From contig NZ_PDOB01000013.1 of NCBI RefSeq assembly GCF_002760665.1, positions 62,001 to 126,000 on the forward strand: a stretch of DNA of 64,000 nucleotides, given 5' to 3'. The notes beneath the pieces were generated by a model. The model saw only the letters and a list, made by a program, of their open reading frames with translations. It did not search any database and was not told the origin of the DNA. Source of the stretch: Massilia psychrophila. GTDB lineage: Bacteria; Pseudomonadota; Gammaproteobacteria; Burkholderiales; Burkholderiaceae_D. A program made the translations under genes and the position numbers. Below, in pieces: positions 8,922-22,276 of the stretch (positions are counted from its first letter, which is position 1; every line of letters begins with the position of its first letter).

Positions 8922-9752
8922 TTACTCGACCTTCAGCTTGGACAGCCCCGGATCGGGATCCGGATAACTGAGCGCCAGGTCCTCCATGATTTCCAGCAGC
9001 AAGGTCGACACCAGCAAGTTGCGGTGGGTTTTAGAATTGGCCGGAATCACGTACCACGGCGCGTGGTCGGTGTCGGTGGCCACGATGGCGCGCTGGTAGG
9101 CTTGTTGGTAGTCATTCCATTTTTTGCGCTGGACCAGGTCGTTCGCATCGAATTTCCATTGCTTTTCCGGGTCATCGAGCCGCGCCTGCAGCCGCTCGCG
9201 CTGCTCCTCCTTCGAGATATGCAGGAACACCTTGACGATGATGGTGCCGGTCTCGACCAACATGCGCTCGAAGTCGAGGATGTGCTGATAACGCCGCTTG
9301 CATTCCTTGTCGTCGATTAAGCCCTGCACAACGGTGATGAGCACGTCTTCGTAATGGCTGCGGTTGAAGATGACGATCTCGCCGCCCACCGGCACGTGAT
9401 AGTGGATGCGCCACAGGAAGTCGTGCGCCAGTTCGGCCGGGCTGGGCACCTTGAAGCCGACCGCCCGCAACCCCATCGGATTGATGCGATTGAACAGCGC
9501 CGTGATGGTGCCGTCCTTGCCGGACGTATCCATCCCCTGCAGCACCAGCAGCACCTTGCGCTGGCGCCGCGCGTACAGCATTTCCTGCAACACGGCGATC
9601 CTGTCGGTCAGCTGCAAGGTCAGCTCGCGCTCTTCCTGCTTGATGGCGCTTTTCGACTCGCCGTTGTCGCCGTTGCGCAGCGGCCTGTCGTCGGCAGACT
9701 CGTCGCGCAGCTTGAAGTTTTTCCCGGCGCGAAACTGTTCGCGCGCCTTCAT
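8922..9752 (-). CDS. PPK2-family polyphosphate:nucleotide phosphotransferase
   Basis: 276 residues of polyphosphate kinase 2. Walker A is LLVLQGMDTSGKDG, the Walker B/lid region is EIVIFNRSHYEDVL, and HISKEEQRERL plus the Trp/Tyr-rich KKWNDYQQAYQ complete the family pattern. It should transfer phosphate between polyphosphate and nucleoside mono- or diphosphates in the cytoplasm. The 280 bases between it and the peroxidase gene hold short open frames on the plus strand that I cannot assign. Confidence 0.9.
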   Translation of the reverse strand: MKAREQFRAGKNFKLRDESADDRPLRNGDNGESKSAIKQEERELTLQLTDRIAVLQEMLYARRQRKVLLVLQGMDTSGKDGTITALFNRINPMGLRAVGFKVPSPAELAHDFLWRIHYHVPVGGEIVIFNRSHYEDVLITVVQGLIDDKECKRRYQHILDFERMLVETGTIIVKVFLHISKEEQRERLQARLDDPEKQWKFDANDLVQRKKWNDYQQAYQRAIVATDTDHAPWYVIPANSKTHRNLLVSTLLLEIMEDLALSYPDPDPGLSKLKVE

Positions 9753-9913
9753 GACGGTTCCCCGGCGCCGGACATGGAAAGGCCATCTTCGAGGATCAGG
9801 ACATTAGGTTTCATGGCTGGATAAGAAGGCGTGGTGGCAATCAAAGGGTAACAGCTTGCCGTCGCGGATGGCGCATCGCTGGCAGCTTGCGCGCCGCGCG
9901 CGATGCGTAGACG

Positions 9914-9940
9914 AAAAAAAACCGGCCCGCGAGGGCCGGT
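9914..9940 (-). terminator. Rho-independent terminator of the decayed ompW gene
   Basis: ACCGGCCC at 9921-9928 and GGGCCGGT at 9933-9940 form an 8-bp GC-rich stem with a 4-base loop. On the minus strand it is followed by a run of seven T. It sits just downstream of the ompW fragment, whose original terminator it probably was. Confidence 0.8.
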
Positions 9941-9958
9941 CTTCTTCGCTGCGTGCGG

Positions 9959-10057
9959 TCAGAACCGGTAGCCCAGTCCAATGCCCAGCAGTACCGGGTC
10001 GACGTTGACGCTGCTGGCACGGGCGCCGCCGATCATCACGTCGGAGCGGATGCGCAC
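9959..10057 (-). pseudogene. C-terminal remnant of an OmpW-family outer-membrane protein
   Basis: The minus strand encodes 32 residues that include DVMIGGARASSVNVDPVLL and end in GIGLGYRF, the typical last beta-strands and terminal Phe of OmpW-type porins. A TAA stop sits directly before it at 10058-10060, probably from a one-base loss, and no matching upstream domain exists before the atp terminator. The rest of the gene has therefore been deleted, leaving the C-terminus and its terminator. Confidence 0.7.
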
Positions 10058-10111
10058 TTAACGGACGAAGCCGGGCATTGTCGATATTGCCGAAAACATG
10101 GACAAACGTAA

Positions 10112-10137
10112 AAAAAGGCAGCCGAAGCTGCCTTTTT
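10112..10137 (-). terminator. Terminator of the atp operon
   Basis: GGCAGC at 10117-10122 and GCTGCC at 10127-10132 surround CGAA. A-runs on the left and T-runs on the right make the hairpin usable on both strands. It lies 24 bases past the atpC stop. Confidence 0.9.
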
Positions 10138-10160
10138 GCGTATTGCTTACTGCGCCGTAC

Positions 10161-10583
10161 TTAACGCACCTTGCGCAGGCGGGCGATTGCTGCCAGCTGG
10201 GCGATGGCGGTGGCCAGTTCGGACTGCGCTTTCGCGTAGTCGATCTTCGAGTCCTTGTTGACCATCAGCTCTTCGGCCATTTTCTTCGCTTGCAACGCCT
10301 TTGCTTCGTCCAGGTCGTGACCGCGGATTGCGGTGTCGGCCAAAACCGTCACCGCGTGCGGCTGCACTTCGAGGATGCCGCCCGCGACGAAGACGAGTTC
10401 TTCCTCATCGCGGCCGACGACCTTGATCCGTACAGCACCGGGACGGATGCGCGTGATCAGCGGGGTGTGCCGGGGATAAATCCCCAGCTCGCCTGCTTCA
10501 CCCGGCAACGAGACGAACTCGGCTTCGCCCGAAAAAATCAGGGACTCGGCCGATACGACGTCGACGTGAATAGTGTTTGCCAT
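10161..10583 (-). CDS. atpC: ATP synthase epsilon subunit
   Basis: 140 residues. The N-terminal beta-sandwich ([34 protein letters not shown]) and the C-terminal helical hairpin ([11 protein letters not shown] to LAAIARLRK) are those of the F1 epsilon subunit, part of the central stalk and an inhibitor of ATP hydrolysis. It is the last gene of the atp operon, 30 bases after atpD and followed by a terminator. Confidence 0.97.
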   Translation of the reverse strand: MANTIHVDVVSAESLIFSGEAEFVSLPGEAGELGIYPRHTPLITRIRPGAVRIKVVGRDEEELVFVAGGILEVQPHAVTVLADTAIRGHDLDEAKALQAKKMAEELMVNKDSKIDYAKAQSELATAIAQLAAIARLRKVR

Positions 10584-10613
10584 GTGTGTCCTATCGGTGT
10601 GAAGGAGCCGCTA

Positions 10614-12922
<2,309 letters not shown>

Positions 12923-12991
12923 GAGTCCTAACTCCTTATGCGGGCTGGAAGGCTTACGCAGTAAGCCGCCCAGCGCCTGCCTGCTTCGCTA

Positions 12992-14533
<1,542 letters not shown>

Positions 14534-14601
14534 GCTAACTCCTAATAGTTTCTTGATGCGTAGAGCAAGGGCGAGGCGCCGGCGTGAATGCGGTAGTGTC
14601 G

Positions 14602-15135
14602 TTACGAGGCAAGCGCAACATGCATCTGTTGCAGCTTGGCGCGCACCGAGGTATCGAGCACTTCATCACCGACCACCACGCGCACACCACCGATCAGCGA
14701 AGAATCCACTGTCACCGTTGGGTTGAGCTTGCGGCCAAATTTCTTTTCCAGCGTGACAACCAGTTCAGCGACCTGTGCGTTCGAGAGCACGAATGCGCTG
14801 ACGATGCTGGCGTCCGCGGCACCTTCCTGTGCATTTTTCAGCATATGGAATTGCGCGCCGATTTCAGGCAGCAAGGAAACGCGGCCGTTCTCGATCAGCA
14901 TGGCGATAAAGTTTGTGGCTTCAGCGGTCATTGGTGCCTGGACCAGCGCTGCAAACGCGTCGGCGACCTGCGCCTCCGTCACGTTCGGGTTGCGGGCGAA
15001 ATCCTGCACATCCGGATTGGTGCCGATGTTGGCCAGCTCGGCCACCAGTGTGGACCAGGCGGCCATGTCGCCGGTTTGGGCGACACGGAACAACGCTTCG
15101 GCGTAAGGACGGGCGACGGTTGCGAGTTCAGCCAT
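14602..15135 (-). CDS. atpH: ATP synthase delta subunit
   Basis: 177 residues. [15 protein letters not shown] at the N-terminus and the C-terminal [20 protein letters not shown] motif are diagnostic of the F1 delta subunit, which attaches the peripheral b stalk to the top of F1. It starts 2 bases after the atpF stop and precedes atpA by 68 bases. Confidence 0.96.
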   Translation of the reverse strand: MAELATVARPYAEALFRVAQTGDMAAWSTLVAELANIGTNPDVQDFARNPNVTEAQVADAFAALVQAPMTAEATNFIAMLIENGRVSLLPEIGAQFHMLKNAQEGAADASIVSAFVLSNAQVAELVVTLEKKFGRKLNPTVTVDSSLIGGVRVVVGDEVLDTSVRAKLQQMHVALAS

Positions 15136-15137
15136 GA

Positions 15138-15608
15138 TTACAGCTCGGTCGCCAGTTGCGACAGCAGGTCGGCGTGGGCCGTTGCGTTCACTTCGCGCTT
15201 GAGAATCTGTTCGGCGCCTTTGATGGCCAGTGCGGCGACGTCGGCACGCAACGCATCGCGCGCACGCGCAACTTGCTGCTCGGCGTCGGCCTTGGCTGCT
15301 GCCAGGATACGCGTCGCTTCTTCCGCTGCGGTGCTCTTGGCAGCGTCGATGATCGCCAGGGCGCGCTTGTCGGCATCGGCGATGCGGCTTTGCACTTCGG
15401 TGCGCGCGGCCATCAATTCAGCCTGCACACGCTTTTCGGCGGCGGCCATGTCGGCTTTGCCACGGTCAGCCGCGGCGAGGCCGCTCGCGATCCTCTTAAC
15501 GCGCTCGTCGAGCGCTTTCATCATTGGCGGCCAGACGAATTTCATCGTGAAGCCGCACAAGATGAAGAAGACCACGAACTGGGCAAACAGGGTTGCGTTT
15601 AAGTTCAC
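15138..15608 (-). CDS. atpF: ATP synthase b subunit
   Basis: 156 residues. One N-terminal membrane helix ([20 protein letters not shown]) is followed by the conserved [18 protein letters not shown] and a long Ala/Lys/Glu/Arg-rich coiled coil. Two copies form the peripheral stalk. Its position between atpE and atpH is standard. Confidence 0.97.
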   Translation of the reverse strand: MNLNATLFAQFVVFFILCGFTMKFVWPPMMKALDERVKRIASGLAAADRGKADMAAAEKRVQAELMAARTEVQSRIADADKRALAIIDAAKSTAAEEATRILAAAKADAEQQVARARDALRADVAALAIKGAEQILKREVNATAHADLLSQLATEL

Positions 15609-15680
15609 GGTATTTTCCTTCTCAGAAAAAAGTACGCCGAACTTCGCAGTTCGGCTGTTGAGAGTTGGCGAAGCGCCGAA

Positions 15681-15944
<264 letters not shown>

Positions 15945-16026
15945 TTAAGTTAAAACTAAAAAATAAATAAATAAATACAAACTTTTTTACTACGACAATC
16001 TGTTCGAATGCGGGTCCCGCGGTCGA

Positions 16027-16866
16027 TTAGTGTCCTTCGTGCGCCTGACCTATATACACCAAAGTAAGCATCATGAAGATAAATGCCTGCAGGACGACGA
16101 TCAAGATGTGGAAGATGGCCCAGACGGAACCGGCGACCACGTGGCCGAGAAAACCGAACGTGGTTGCCATCGCGCCGAGCAAGGCAATCAACAGGAACAG
16201 CAATTCGCCCGCATACATATTGCCCCACAATCGCATGCCCAGCGAAACGGTGCGCGCCACGTACTCGATGATGTTGAGCAGCAGGTTGAATGGCGCCAGC
16301 CAGATGCCGAACGGCGCGGCAAACAGTTCGTGCAGCCAGCCGCCAAGGCCTTTGATTTTGACGTTGTAGTACAGGACTACGGCGAGCACGGCAAGCGCCA
16401 TGCCCATCGGACCGTTCAGGTCGGCGGTCGGTACACCGCGATGATGCGAAATCACGTCGTCCATGCCGAGCGCGGCAAATAAGGAAGAAAACATATCGAC
16501 CGGCAGGAAGTCCAGCGCGTTCATCAGCAACACCCAGACGAACACCGTCAGGGCCACCGGAGCGATGAAGCGGCGGTCGCCGTGGACAATGGCTTTCGAC
16601 TGGTCTTCGACCATTTCGACCAGGATCTCGATGGCAGCCTGGAACCGGCCAGGCACGCCGGAAGTGGCGCGGCGCGCGGCCAGCCACATCAGCAGCGAAC
16701 CGATCACGCCCATTGTGATCGACCAGAAAATCGTGTCGATGTTATAGACTGAAAAATCAACCGTCGAGGCCTGCGTTTTGTTCGACAGGTGACCCAGGTG
16801 GTGGACAATATATTCTGAAGCACTCGGAGCGTGCGCTGCTGCTCCTTCAACCGTTGGATTCGCCAT
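16027..16866 (-). CDS. atpB: ATP synthase a subunit
   Basis: 279 residues with about five membrane helices. The essential Arg212 lies in [16 protein letters not shown], and further polar half-channel residues follow in the last two helices. With the c-ring it forms the proton path. The N-terminus (about 45 residues) is hydrophilic and His/Ser-rich. It starts one base after the atpI stop. Confidence 0.97.
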   Translation of the reverse strand: MANPTVEGAAAHAPSASEYIVHHLGHLSNKTQASTVDFSVYNIDTIFWSITMGVIGSLLMWLAARRATSGVPGRFQAAIEILVEMVEDQSKAIVHGDRRFIAPVALTVFVWVLLMNALDFLPVDMFSSLFAALGMDDVISHHRGVPTADLNGPMGMALAVLAVVLYYNVKIKGLGGWLHELFAAPFGIWLAPFNLLLNIIEYVARTVSLGMRLWGNMYAGELLFLLIALLGAMATTFGFLGHVVAGSVWAIFHILIVVLQAFIFMMLTLVYIGQAHEGH

Positions 16867-16867
16867 T

Positions 16868-17206
16868 TTATTGCCTAAATAGTAAGATTATGTAACTTTT
16901 GAGCGCCACGATGAACCCGACGATAAACGCGAGCCAGTTCACTTCGTGATAAAACCAAGCGGTTGCGCCAAACAGCGCAAACGTCAGTGCAATCTTTACA
17001 AACTCCCAGATGAAAAAAGTCATCGGGTTTGCCCCGCCTGGACGCTGGGTGCCGGCGAACAAGCGCAGCGCGAACAGGGCATTCGGTATTACACAACACA
17101 AGCCACCAAGCACCGCCGACGTCATCGCGGCCATGCCTCCCAGCAGTGCGGCGATAACGCCGGCGACTACTGTCGCAATCATTTGCATCGAAATTATGCG
17201 CAGCAT
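16868..17206 (-). CDS. atpI: ATP synthase subunit I
   Basis: 112 residues, about four hydrophobic helices, with a Gly/Ala-rich first pair ([23 protein letters not shown]) and a C-terminal [14 protein letters not shown]. The family helps assemble the c-ring and may act in Mg uptake; it is not part of the finished enzyme. It is first in the operon, one base ahead of atpB. Confidence 0.88.
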   Translation of the reverse strand: MLRIISMQMIATVVAGVIAALLGGMAAMTSAVLGGLCCVIPNALFALRLFAGTQRPGGANPMTFFIWEFVKIALTFALFGATAWFYHEVNWLAFIVGFIVALKSYIILLFRQ

Positions 17207-17273
17207 TTTTGTTCTTCGCGCAAGTCGTTGGAATCGGGCGTGTATGTTGTTGGTGTTTTAGTGAATCAGCGGA

Positions 17274-17303
17274 ATTATAAGGGTTTGTGCGTATAGGCGT
17301 CAA
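17274..17303 (-). promoter_or_regulatory. Promoter of the atp operon
   Basis: On the minus strand TTGACG (17303-17298) and TATAAT (17279-17274) are 18 bases apart, a near-consensus sigma70 promoter about 70 bases upstream of the atpI start. The region between here and the parB stop shows nothing else I can name. Confidence 0.8.
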
Positions 17304-17478
17304 ACGGCGCGGCAATGCTTATGAGCGCAATTCGCTCCAAAAGCGACACCTGCGTGCTCGGGTTGCGCACTTGTACACTTATTTTCCCCAATTTTTGTCA
17401 AAACATGGCCTTGATCGTCAGTGCAGAACGGCGTTGATGGCCGCGTTGCGTGGCCCGCTCCACCAGCGAAGCGGCCGG

Positions 17479-18369
17479 TCACGCCCGCAGCCTGGCCAGC
17501 ACGCCGTCGAGGATGTCGAGGTCGGCAAAATCGATGATCATCTGGCCGCGCCCCTTGGCGCCCATTTTGAACAATACCGGGGTGGCCAGCTTGTCGGACA
17601 GCTCTTCCTCGAGGCGCATGATGTCGCCCGATTTGTCCTTCTGGCGCGCGGCCGGCGGATTGGCCGCCTCGTCCATCGTGCGGGTCACCAGCTTTTCCGT
17701 TTCGCGTACCGACAGGCGCCGTGCGACAACCTGGCTGGCCAGGCTGATCTGGGTGGCGGCGTCGACGGCGAGCAGGGCTCTAGCGTGGCCCATGTCGATG
17801 TCGCCGGCCATCAGCATGGTTTGCACCGGCGCCGCCAAATTCATCAGGCGCAACAGGTTCGACACCGCGCTGCGCGAGCGGCCGACCGCGTTGGCTGCCT
17901 GCTCGTGGGTAAAGTGGAAGTCGTCGATCAGGCGGTGGATGCCTTGCGCTTCCTCGAGCGGGTTGAGGTCTTCGCGCTGGATGTTCTCGATCAGGGCCAT
18001 CGCCGCGGCGGCCTGATCGTCGACGTCGCGCACCAGGACGGGAATCGATTCGAGGCCGGCCAGCATGGCCGCGCGAAAGCGCCGCTCGCCGGCGATGATC
18101 TCGTAGCGGATCGCGCCGCCAGGCACATCGCCCGCCGCCGCGTCTACCGGGCGCACCAGCACCGGCTGCATCACGCCCTGTGTCTTGATCGACGCCGCCA
18201 GTTCGTTAAGGGCGCCTTCGTCCATGCGCGTGCGCGGCTGGTATTTACCGGGCTGCAGTTGCGCCACCGGCAGGCTTGAGGGCGCGCCGGCGGCCGCGGT
18301 GAGATCGCCATCGCCGCCAAGCAGCGCGTCGAGGCCGCGGCCGAGGCCCTTGAGTTTTTTGGTCGCCAT
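17479..18369 (-). CDS. parB: Chromosome partitioning protein ParB
   Basis: 296 residues. The N-terminus KKLKGLGRGLDALLGG is the ParA-interacting tail. The CTPase/ParB-N domain contains VLVRPV and GERRFRAAMLAG, followed by the helix-turn-helix that reads parS (FHFTHEQAANAVGRSRSAVS) and a C-terminal dimer domain. ParB loads on parS and slides as a CTP-dependent clamp. The open frame extends upstream through the parA 3' end, but the ATG at 18369 begins the conserved sequence. It lies 41 bases after parA. Confidence 0.96.
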   Translation of the reverse strand: MATKKLKGLGRGLDALLGGDGDLTAAAGAPSSLPVAQLQPGKYQPRTRMDEGALNELAASIKTQGVMQPVLVRPVDAAAGDVPGGAIRYEIIAGERRFRAAMLAGLESIPVLVRDVDDQAAAAMALIENIQREDLNPLEEAQGIHRLIDDFHFTHEQAANAVGRSRSAVSNLLRLMNLAAPVQTMLMAGDIDMGHARALLAVDAATQISLASQVVARRLSVRETEKLVTRTMDEAANPPAARQKDKSGDIMRLEEELSDKLATPVLFKMGAKGRGQMIIDFADLDILDGVLARLRA

Positions 18370-18410
18370 GGTTGCTGAGTGCTTTCGTCGGTTCTGGTTA
18401 CATTCTTCGG

Positions 18411-19181
18411 TTACATCGTCTTGATGCGTTCGATCATCTCGGCGCCGAAGGCAATATATGCCTGCGCGCCTTTCGAGGATGGGTCGAACACCACGCCGGG
18501 CACGCCGTACGAAGGCGCCTCGGCCAGGCGCACGTTGCGCGGGATGATGGTTTTGAAGACCTTGTCGCCGAAATGCTGCTCGAGCTGGGCCGACACCTGC
18601 TGCGACAGCGTCATGCGCGGGTCGAACATCACGCGCAGCAAGCCGATGATCTTGAGGTCGTGGTTCAGGTTGGCGTGCACCTTCTTGATCGTGTTGACCA
18701 GGTCGGACAGGCCCTCCAGGGCGTAGTACTCGCACTGCATCGGGATGATCACGCCGTTGGCGGCGCACAGGCCGTTAAGGGTCAGCATCGACAGCGCCGG
18801 CGGACAGTCGACCAGGATGAAGTCGTAGTCGGCGTCGACCGCGGCCAGCGCGTCTTTCAGGCGCCGTTCGCGGTGGTCCAGTTCGACCATCTCGACTTCG
18901 GCGCCGGCCAGCTCGCGGTTCGACGGCAGCACGTCGAAGCGGCCCGACTCGGAGCGCTGGCGCGCCGTGGCGACGTCGGCTTCGCCGAGCAGCACTTCGT
19001 AGGTCGACGCTGTCAAGCCGGCCTTGTTGATGCCCGCTCCCATGGTCGCATTGCCCTGCGGGTCGAGGTCGACCAGCAGTACCCGTTGATCGAGCTTGGC
19101 CAGTCCCGCGGCGAGATTGACGCTGGTGGTGGTTTTGCCCACCCCGCCCTTCTGGTTTGCTACACAAAAAATTTTGGCCAT
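18411..19181 (-). CDS. parA: Chromosome partitioning ATPase ParA
   Basis: 256 residues with the deviant Walker A KGGVGKTTT at residues 11-19, ILVDCPPALSML (Walker B and switch) and LNHDLKIIGLLRVMFDPR. ParA dimers bind DNA with ATP and move ParB-parS complexes. It forms an operon with parB. The 132 bases upstream, between parA and rsmG, contain the AT-rich hexamer array described separately, which may hold its promoter. Confidence 0.96.
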   Translation of the reverse strand: MAKIFCVANQKGGVGKTTTSVNLAAGLAKLDQRVLLVDLDPQGNATMGAGINKAGLTASTYEVLLGEADVATARQRSESGRFDVLPSNRELAGAEVEMVELDHRERRLKDALAAVDADYDFILVDCPPALSMLTLNGLCAANGVIIPMQCEYYALEGLSDLVNTIKKVHANLNHDLKIIGLLRVMFDPRMTLSQQVSAQLEQHFGDKVFKTIIPRNVRLAEAPSYGVPGVVFDPSSKGAQAYIAFGAEMIERIKTM

Positions 19182-19213
19182 GTACGCTCTTGTAGTGGAC
19201 GCAACAATATTAA

Positions 19214-19326
19214 TTTATATGGTTTACACGGTTTATACTATATAAACGGTATAAACAGTTTATTCTGTATATACGATTTAAAGTGTTTATTCCGTATAAA
19301 CCGTTTATATGGTTTACTCTGTTTTA
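19214..19326. repeat. AT-rich array of GTTTAT/ATAAAC hexamers upstream of parA
   Basis: At least nine copies of GTTTA(T/C) or its complement lie within about 100 bases, at 19222, 19231, 19242, 19251, 19258, 19285, 19296, 19303 and 19312. Several form inverted pairs, for example GTTTATA/TATAAAC at 19231-19247, ATAAAC/GTTTAT at 19251-19263 and 19296-19308. Many steps are 7-11 bases, close to one helical turn. The array occupies the gap between rsmG and parA and touches the end of rsmG. No family is known to me. Confidence 0.7.
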
Positions 19327-19970
19327 TCCGATTTTGCGATGAACACCAGGTGGCGCTCGGCATCGAGCCCCGGCACCTTCAAAGCCTGCAATCTGCTCAC
19401 GCTCCAGCGGGCCGGCAGGCGTTCCTGCTCACTCGGCGGCGCCACGCCCTTCAATGCGATGAATTGGCCGCCGTCGGCCAGCAAATGGCCCGACCAGTCG
19501 ACGAAATCGGACAGGTCGGCAAACGCGCGCGAGGTGATCACGTCGAACGGCAGCGCAACCCGCAGTTGCTGGACCTGGTCGGTGTATACCGTCACGTTGG
19601 TCAATCCCAGCTCGGCCTTTACCTGCTTAAGGAACGCGGTTTTCTTGTGCACCGTGTCGATCAGCGCCACCTGCATGCCTGGGCGGGCGATCGCCAGCAC
19701 GATGCCCGGCAAGCCGCCCCCTGCGCCGACATCGAGCACATTGGCGGCGCTGGCGAAGCTGGGCACGGCGGCGAGCGAATCGAGCAGATGGTGGGTGACC
19801 ATCTGCAGCGGGTCGCGCACCGAGGTCAGGTTGTAGACCGAATTCCATTTGAATAGCAGCGCCAGGTAGTCCAGCAGCTGCGTGTGCTGCTGCTCGTCCA
19901 GGTCAAGGGCCAACGCCTTGATGCCGTCGGCCAGGATGGGCGCCACCGCGGCGCGGTCGAAAAACTTCAT
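19314..19970 (-). CDS. rsmG: 16S rRNA (guanine527-N7)-methyltransferase RsmG
   Basis: 218 residues. The SAM-binding motif [16 protein letters not shown], the segment HHLLDSLA and the catalytic region [16 protein letters not shown] match RsmG (GidB). It methylates G527 of 16S rRNA. Its ATG overlaps the mnmG stop by four bases (ATGA), so translation is coupled. Confidence 0.96.
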   Translation of the reverse strand: MKFFDRAAVAPILADGIKALALDLDEQQHTQLLDYLALLFKWNSVYNLTSVRDPLQMVTHHLLDSLAAVPSFASAANVLDVGAGGGLPGIVLAIARPGMQVALIDTVHKKTAFLKQVKAELGLTNVTVYTDQVQQLRVALPFDVITSRAFADLSDFVDWSGHLLADGGQFIALKGVAPPSEQERLPARWSVSRLQALKVPGLDAERHLVFIAKSDKTE

Positions 19971-21898
19971 CCTGCCAGCTCCTCGTTCAAGGTCGCAAAG
20001 CCGCGTGCGCCGCGTTTTTTCAGGTGCACCAACAGCAGCGAGATCGCCGCCGGCGTGACGCCGGAAATTCGCGACGCCTGGCCGAGCGTTTCAGGGCGCT
20101 GCTTGTCGAGCTTTTGGCGCACCTCGATCGACAGCGCCGGAATGTCGAGGTAATCAAAACTTTCCGGCAGCTTGAGGTTTTCGTAGTGGTCAAGGCGCTC
20201 GACTTCCTTGGCCTGGCGGTCGATGTAGCCGGCATATTTGAGCTGGATGTCGACCTGCTCGCGCACGGCCGCATCCATCACGCCGGGGCCGGCCAGCGCC
20301 TGGCCGTCGACGCCGGACATGCTCATCAGCTTGTCGTACTCGACGCCCGGTCGGCGCAGCAGGTCGGCCAGCGAGTATTCGCGCTCGATCGCCTGGCCGA
20401 TGACACGCTCCGATTCGCTTGCCGCCAGCACACGCGGGTTGACCCAGGTCGAGCGCAAACGCTCCAGTTCGCGCGCCACCGCTTCGCGCTTGGTGTCGAA
20501 CGCCGCCCACTGTGCGTCGCCGACGCAGCCGAGCTGGCGGCCGATGTCGGTCAGCCGCATGTCGGCATTGTCTTCGCGCAGCGAAAGACGGAACTCGGCG
20601 CGGCTGGTAAACATCCGGTACGGCTCGGCTACGCCCTGGGTTGTCAGGTCGTCGACCAGCACGCCGAGATATGCCTGCGAGCGGCCCGGCACCCAGGCGC
20701 CCTTCCCCTGGGTCAGCAAGGCTGCGTTCAGGCCAGCCAGCATGCCTTGCGCCGCCGCTTCTTCGTAACCGGTGGTGCCGTTGATCTGGCCGGCGAAAAA
20801 CAGTCCGGCGATGGCTTTCGTTTCGAGCGAGGTTTTCAGGCCGCGCGGGTCAAAATAGTCGTATTCGATGGCATAGCCGGGGCGCAGGATAAACGCGTTC
20901 TCCATCCCTTTCATCGAGCGCACCAGGTCGATCTGGACGTCGAATGGCAAACTGGTCGAGATACCGTTCGGATAGTACTCGTTGGTGGTCAAGCCTTCCG
21001 GCTCGAGAAAAATCTGGTGCGAATCCTTGCCGGCGAAGCGGTGAATCTTGTCTTCGATCGACGGGCAATAGCGCGGCCCGACGCCCTCGATGACACCGGT
21101 AAACATCGGGCTACGGTCGAGGCCGGCGCGGATGATGTCGTGGGTGCGGGCGTTGGTATAAGTCATCCAGCACGGCACCTGGCGCGGATGCATCGCCGCG
21201 TTGCCCATGACGGAAAACACCGGCACCGGATCGACGTCGCCGGGTTGCTCGTTCATCGCCGAAAAATCGATACTGCGCCCGTCGATGCGCGGCGGCGTGC
21301 CGGTCTTCAAACGCCCCTGCCCCAGCTTCAGTTCTTTCAGGCGCGCCGACAGCGAAATCGCCGGCGGGTCGCCGGCCCGTCCGGCCGAATGCGATTGCAG
21401 GCCAACGTGAATTTTTCCGTCGAGGAAAGTGCCAGCTGTCAGCACCACGGCGCGGGCGCGAAACTGCAGCCCGATCTGGGTGACGGCGCCAACCACCCGC
21501 TCGCCTTCGAGCATCAGGTCGTCCACCGCCTGCTGGAACAGCCACAGGTTCGGCTGGTTTTCCAGGCGCGAACGAATCGCCGCCTTGTACAGGATGCGGT
21601 CGGCCTGGGCGCGGGTGGCGCGCACGGCCGGCCCCTTGGACGAGTTCAGGATGCGAAACTGGATGCCGGCTTCGTCGGTGGCAATCGCCATCGCGCCACC
21701 CATCGCATCGACTTCCTTGACTAGGTGGCCCTTGCCGATGCCGCCGATGGACGGGTTGCATGACATCTGCCCGAGCGTCTCAATGTTATGCGTAAGCAAC
21801 AAAGTCTTCTGGCCCATACGGGCAGAAGCGAGTGCCGCCTCTGTGCCGGCATGGCCGCCGCCGACAACGATCACGTCGAATTCAGTTGGAAATAGCAT
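19967..21898 (-). CDS. mnmG: tRNA U34 carboxymethylaminomethyl-modifying enzyme MnmG (GidA)
   Basis: 643 residues. The N-terminal FAD motif [20 protein letters not shown], the [22 protein letters not shown] signature (two conserved Cys-type motifs) and [21 protein letters not shown] are diagnostic. With MnmE it modifies the wobble uridine of several tRNAs. The open frame extends to 22018 over a parS site; ATG at 21898 begins the family sequence. It heads the mnmG-rsmG-parA-parB group. Confidence 0.97.
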   Translation of the reverse strand: MLFPTEFDVIVVGGGHAGTEAALASARMGQKTLLLTHNIETLGQMSCNPSIGGIGKGHLVKEVDAMGGAMAIATDEAGIQFRILNSSKGPAVRATRAQADRILYKAAIRSRLENQPNLWLFQQAVDDLMLEGERVVGAVTQIGLQFRARAVVLTAGTFLDGKIHVGLQSHSAGRAGDPPAISLSARLKELKLGQGRLKTGTPPRIDGRSIDFSAMNEQPGDVDPVPVFSVMGNAAMHPRQVPCWMTYTNARTHDIIRAGLDRSPMFTGVIEGVGPRYCPSIEDKIHRFAGKDSHQIFLEPEGLTTNEYYPNGISTSLPFDVQIDLVRSMKGMENAFILRPGYAIEYDYFDPRGLKTSLETKAIAGLFFAGQINGTTGYEEAAAQGMLAGLNAALLTQGKGAWVPGRSQAYLGVLVDDLTTQGVAEPYRMFTSRAEFRLSLREDNADMRLTDIGRQLGCVGDAQWAAFDTKREAVARELERLRSTWVNPRVLAASESERVIGQAIEREYSLADLLRRPGVEYDKLMSMSGVDGQALAGPGVMDAAVREQVDIQLKYAGYIDRQAKEVERLDHYENLKLPESFDYLDIPALSIEVRQKLDKQRPETLGQASRISGVTPAAISLLLVHLKKRGARGFATLNEELAG

Positions 21899-21996
21899 GA
21901 TGGAAAATGAAAAGCAGGAAGTTGAGGCCCGATTATAGAGTCTTTTTGTGACGTGGGCTCTGCTGCGGGAAGATTTTACCGGTGAAGTAGCAACGA

Positions 21997-22012
21997 TGTT
22001 CCACGTGGAACA
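21997..22012. promoter_or_regulatory. parS site 1
   Basis: TGTTCCACGTGGAACA is a perfect 16-bp palindrome identical to the canonical ParB-binding consensus. It lies about 100 bases upstream of mnmG. Confidence 0.95.
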
Positions 22013-22035
22013 AAGCAAAAACCCGTCTGCCCGGT

Positions 22036-22051
22036 TGTTTCACGTGAAACA
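22036..22051. promoter_or_regulatory. parS site 2
   Basis: TGTTTCACGTGAAACA is a perfect 16-bp palindrome matching the other common parS form. It starts 39 bases after site 1. Confidence 0.95.
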
Positions 22052-22075
22052 AAGGTCCAAAATCGGCAGCGACAT

Positions 22076-22091
22076 TGTTCCACGTGGAACA
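22076..22091. promoter_or_regulatory. parS site 3
   Basis: TGTTCCACGTGGAACA again, starting 40 bases after site 2. The three sites are spaced at about four helical turns. The rest of the 21899-22276 gap shows no gene. Confidence 0.95.
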
Positions 22092-22276
22092 CAATCAGCA
22101 CGACCGGCAGCAAGGACCGGCTAACGTAGCCGTAAATCCGGGTGGCAATGAATGCACCACGAAAGACGAAGCGAACGCGCTTATTGTAGCGAAGGAACAT
22201 CACCCCCACCGGCCTTCCCCACTGTCGCCTGCTTCGTGTAAGCTTGACGCATTCCCCATCGAGGATCAGCCCGGCC

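Noticed and set aside
8645-8971. Short plus-strand frames between the peroxidase and PPK2 genes
   Set aside because: Some stretches look protein-like (RITTTRDIVGVHGITQDHG), but I cannot match them to a family, there is no convincing start, and they run into the PPK2 gene antisense.
17479-18768. ParB with a 133-residue N-terminal extension
   Set aside because: The extension lies antisense-free but out of frame over the parA 3' end and looks like translated parA DNA; ParB starts at 18369.
20024-21724. 566-residue plus-strand open frame across mnmG
   Set aside because: Antisense to mnmG, which is certain; no motif in the shadow protein.
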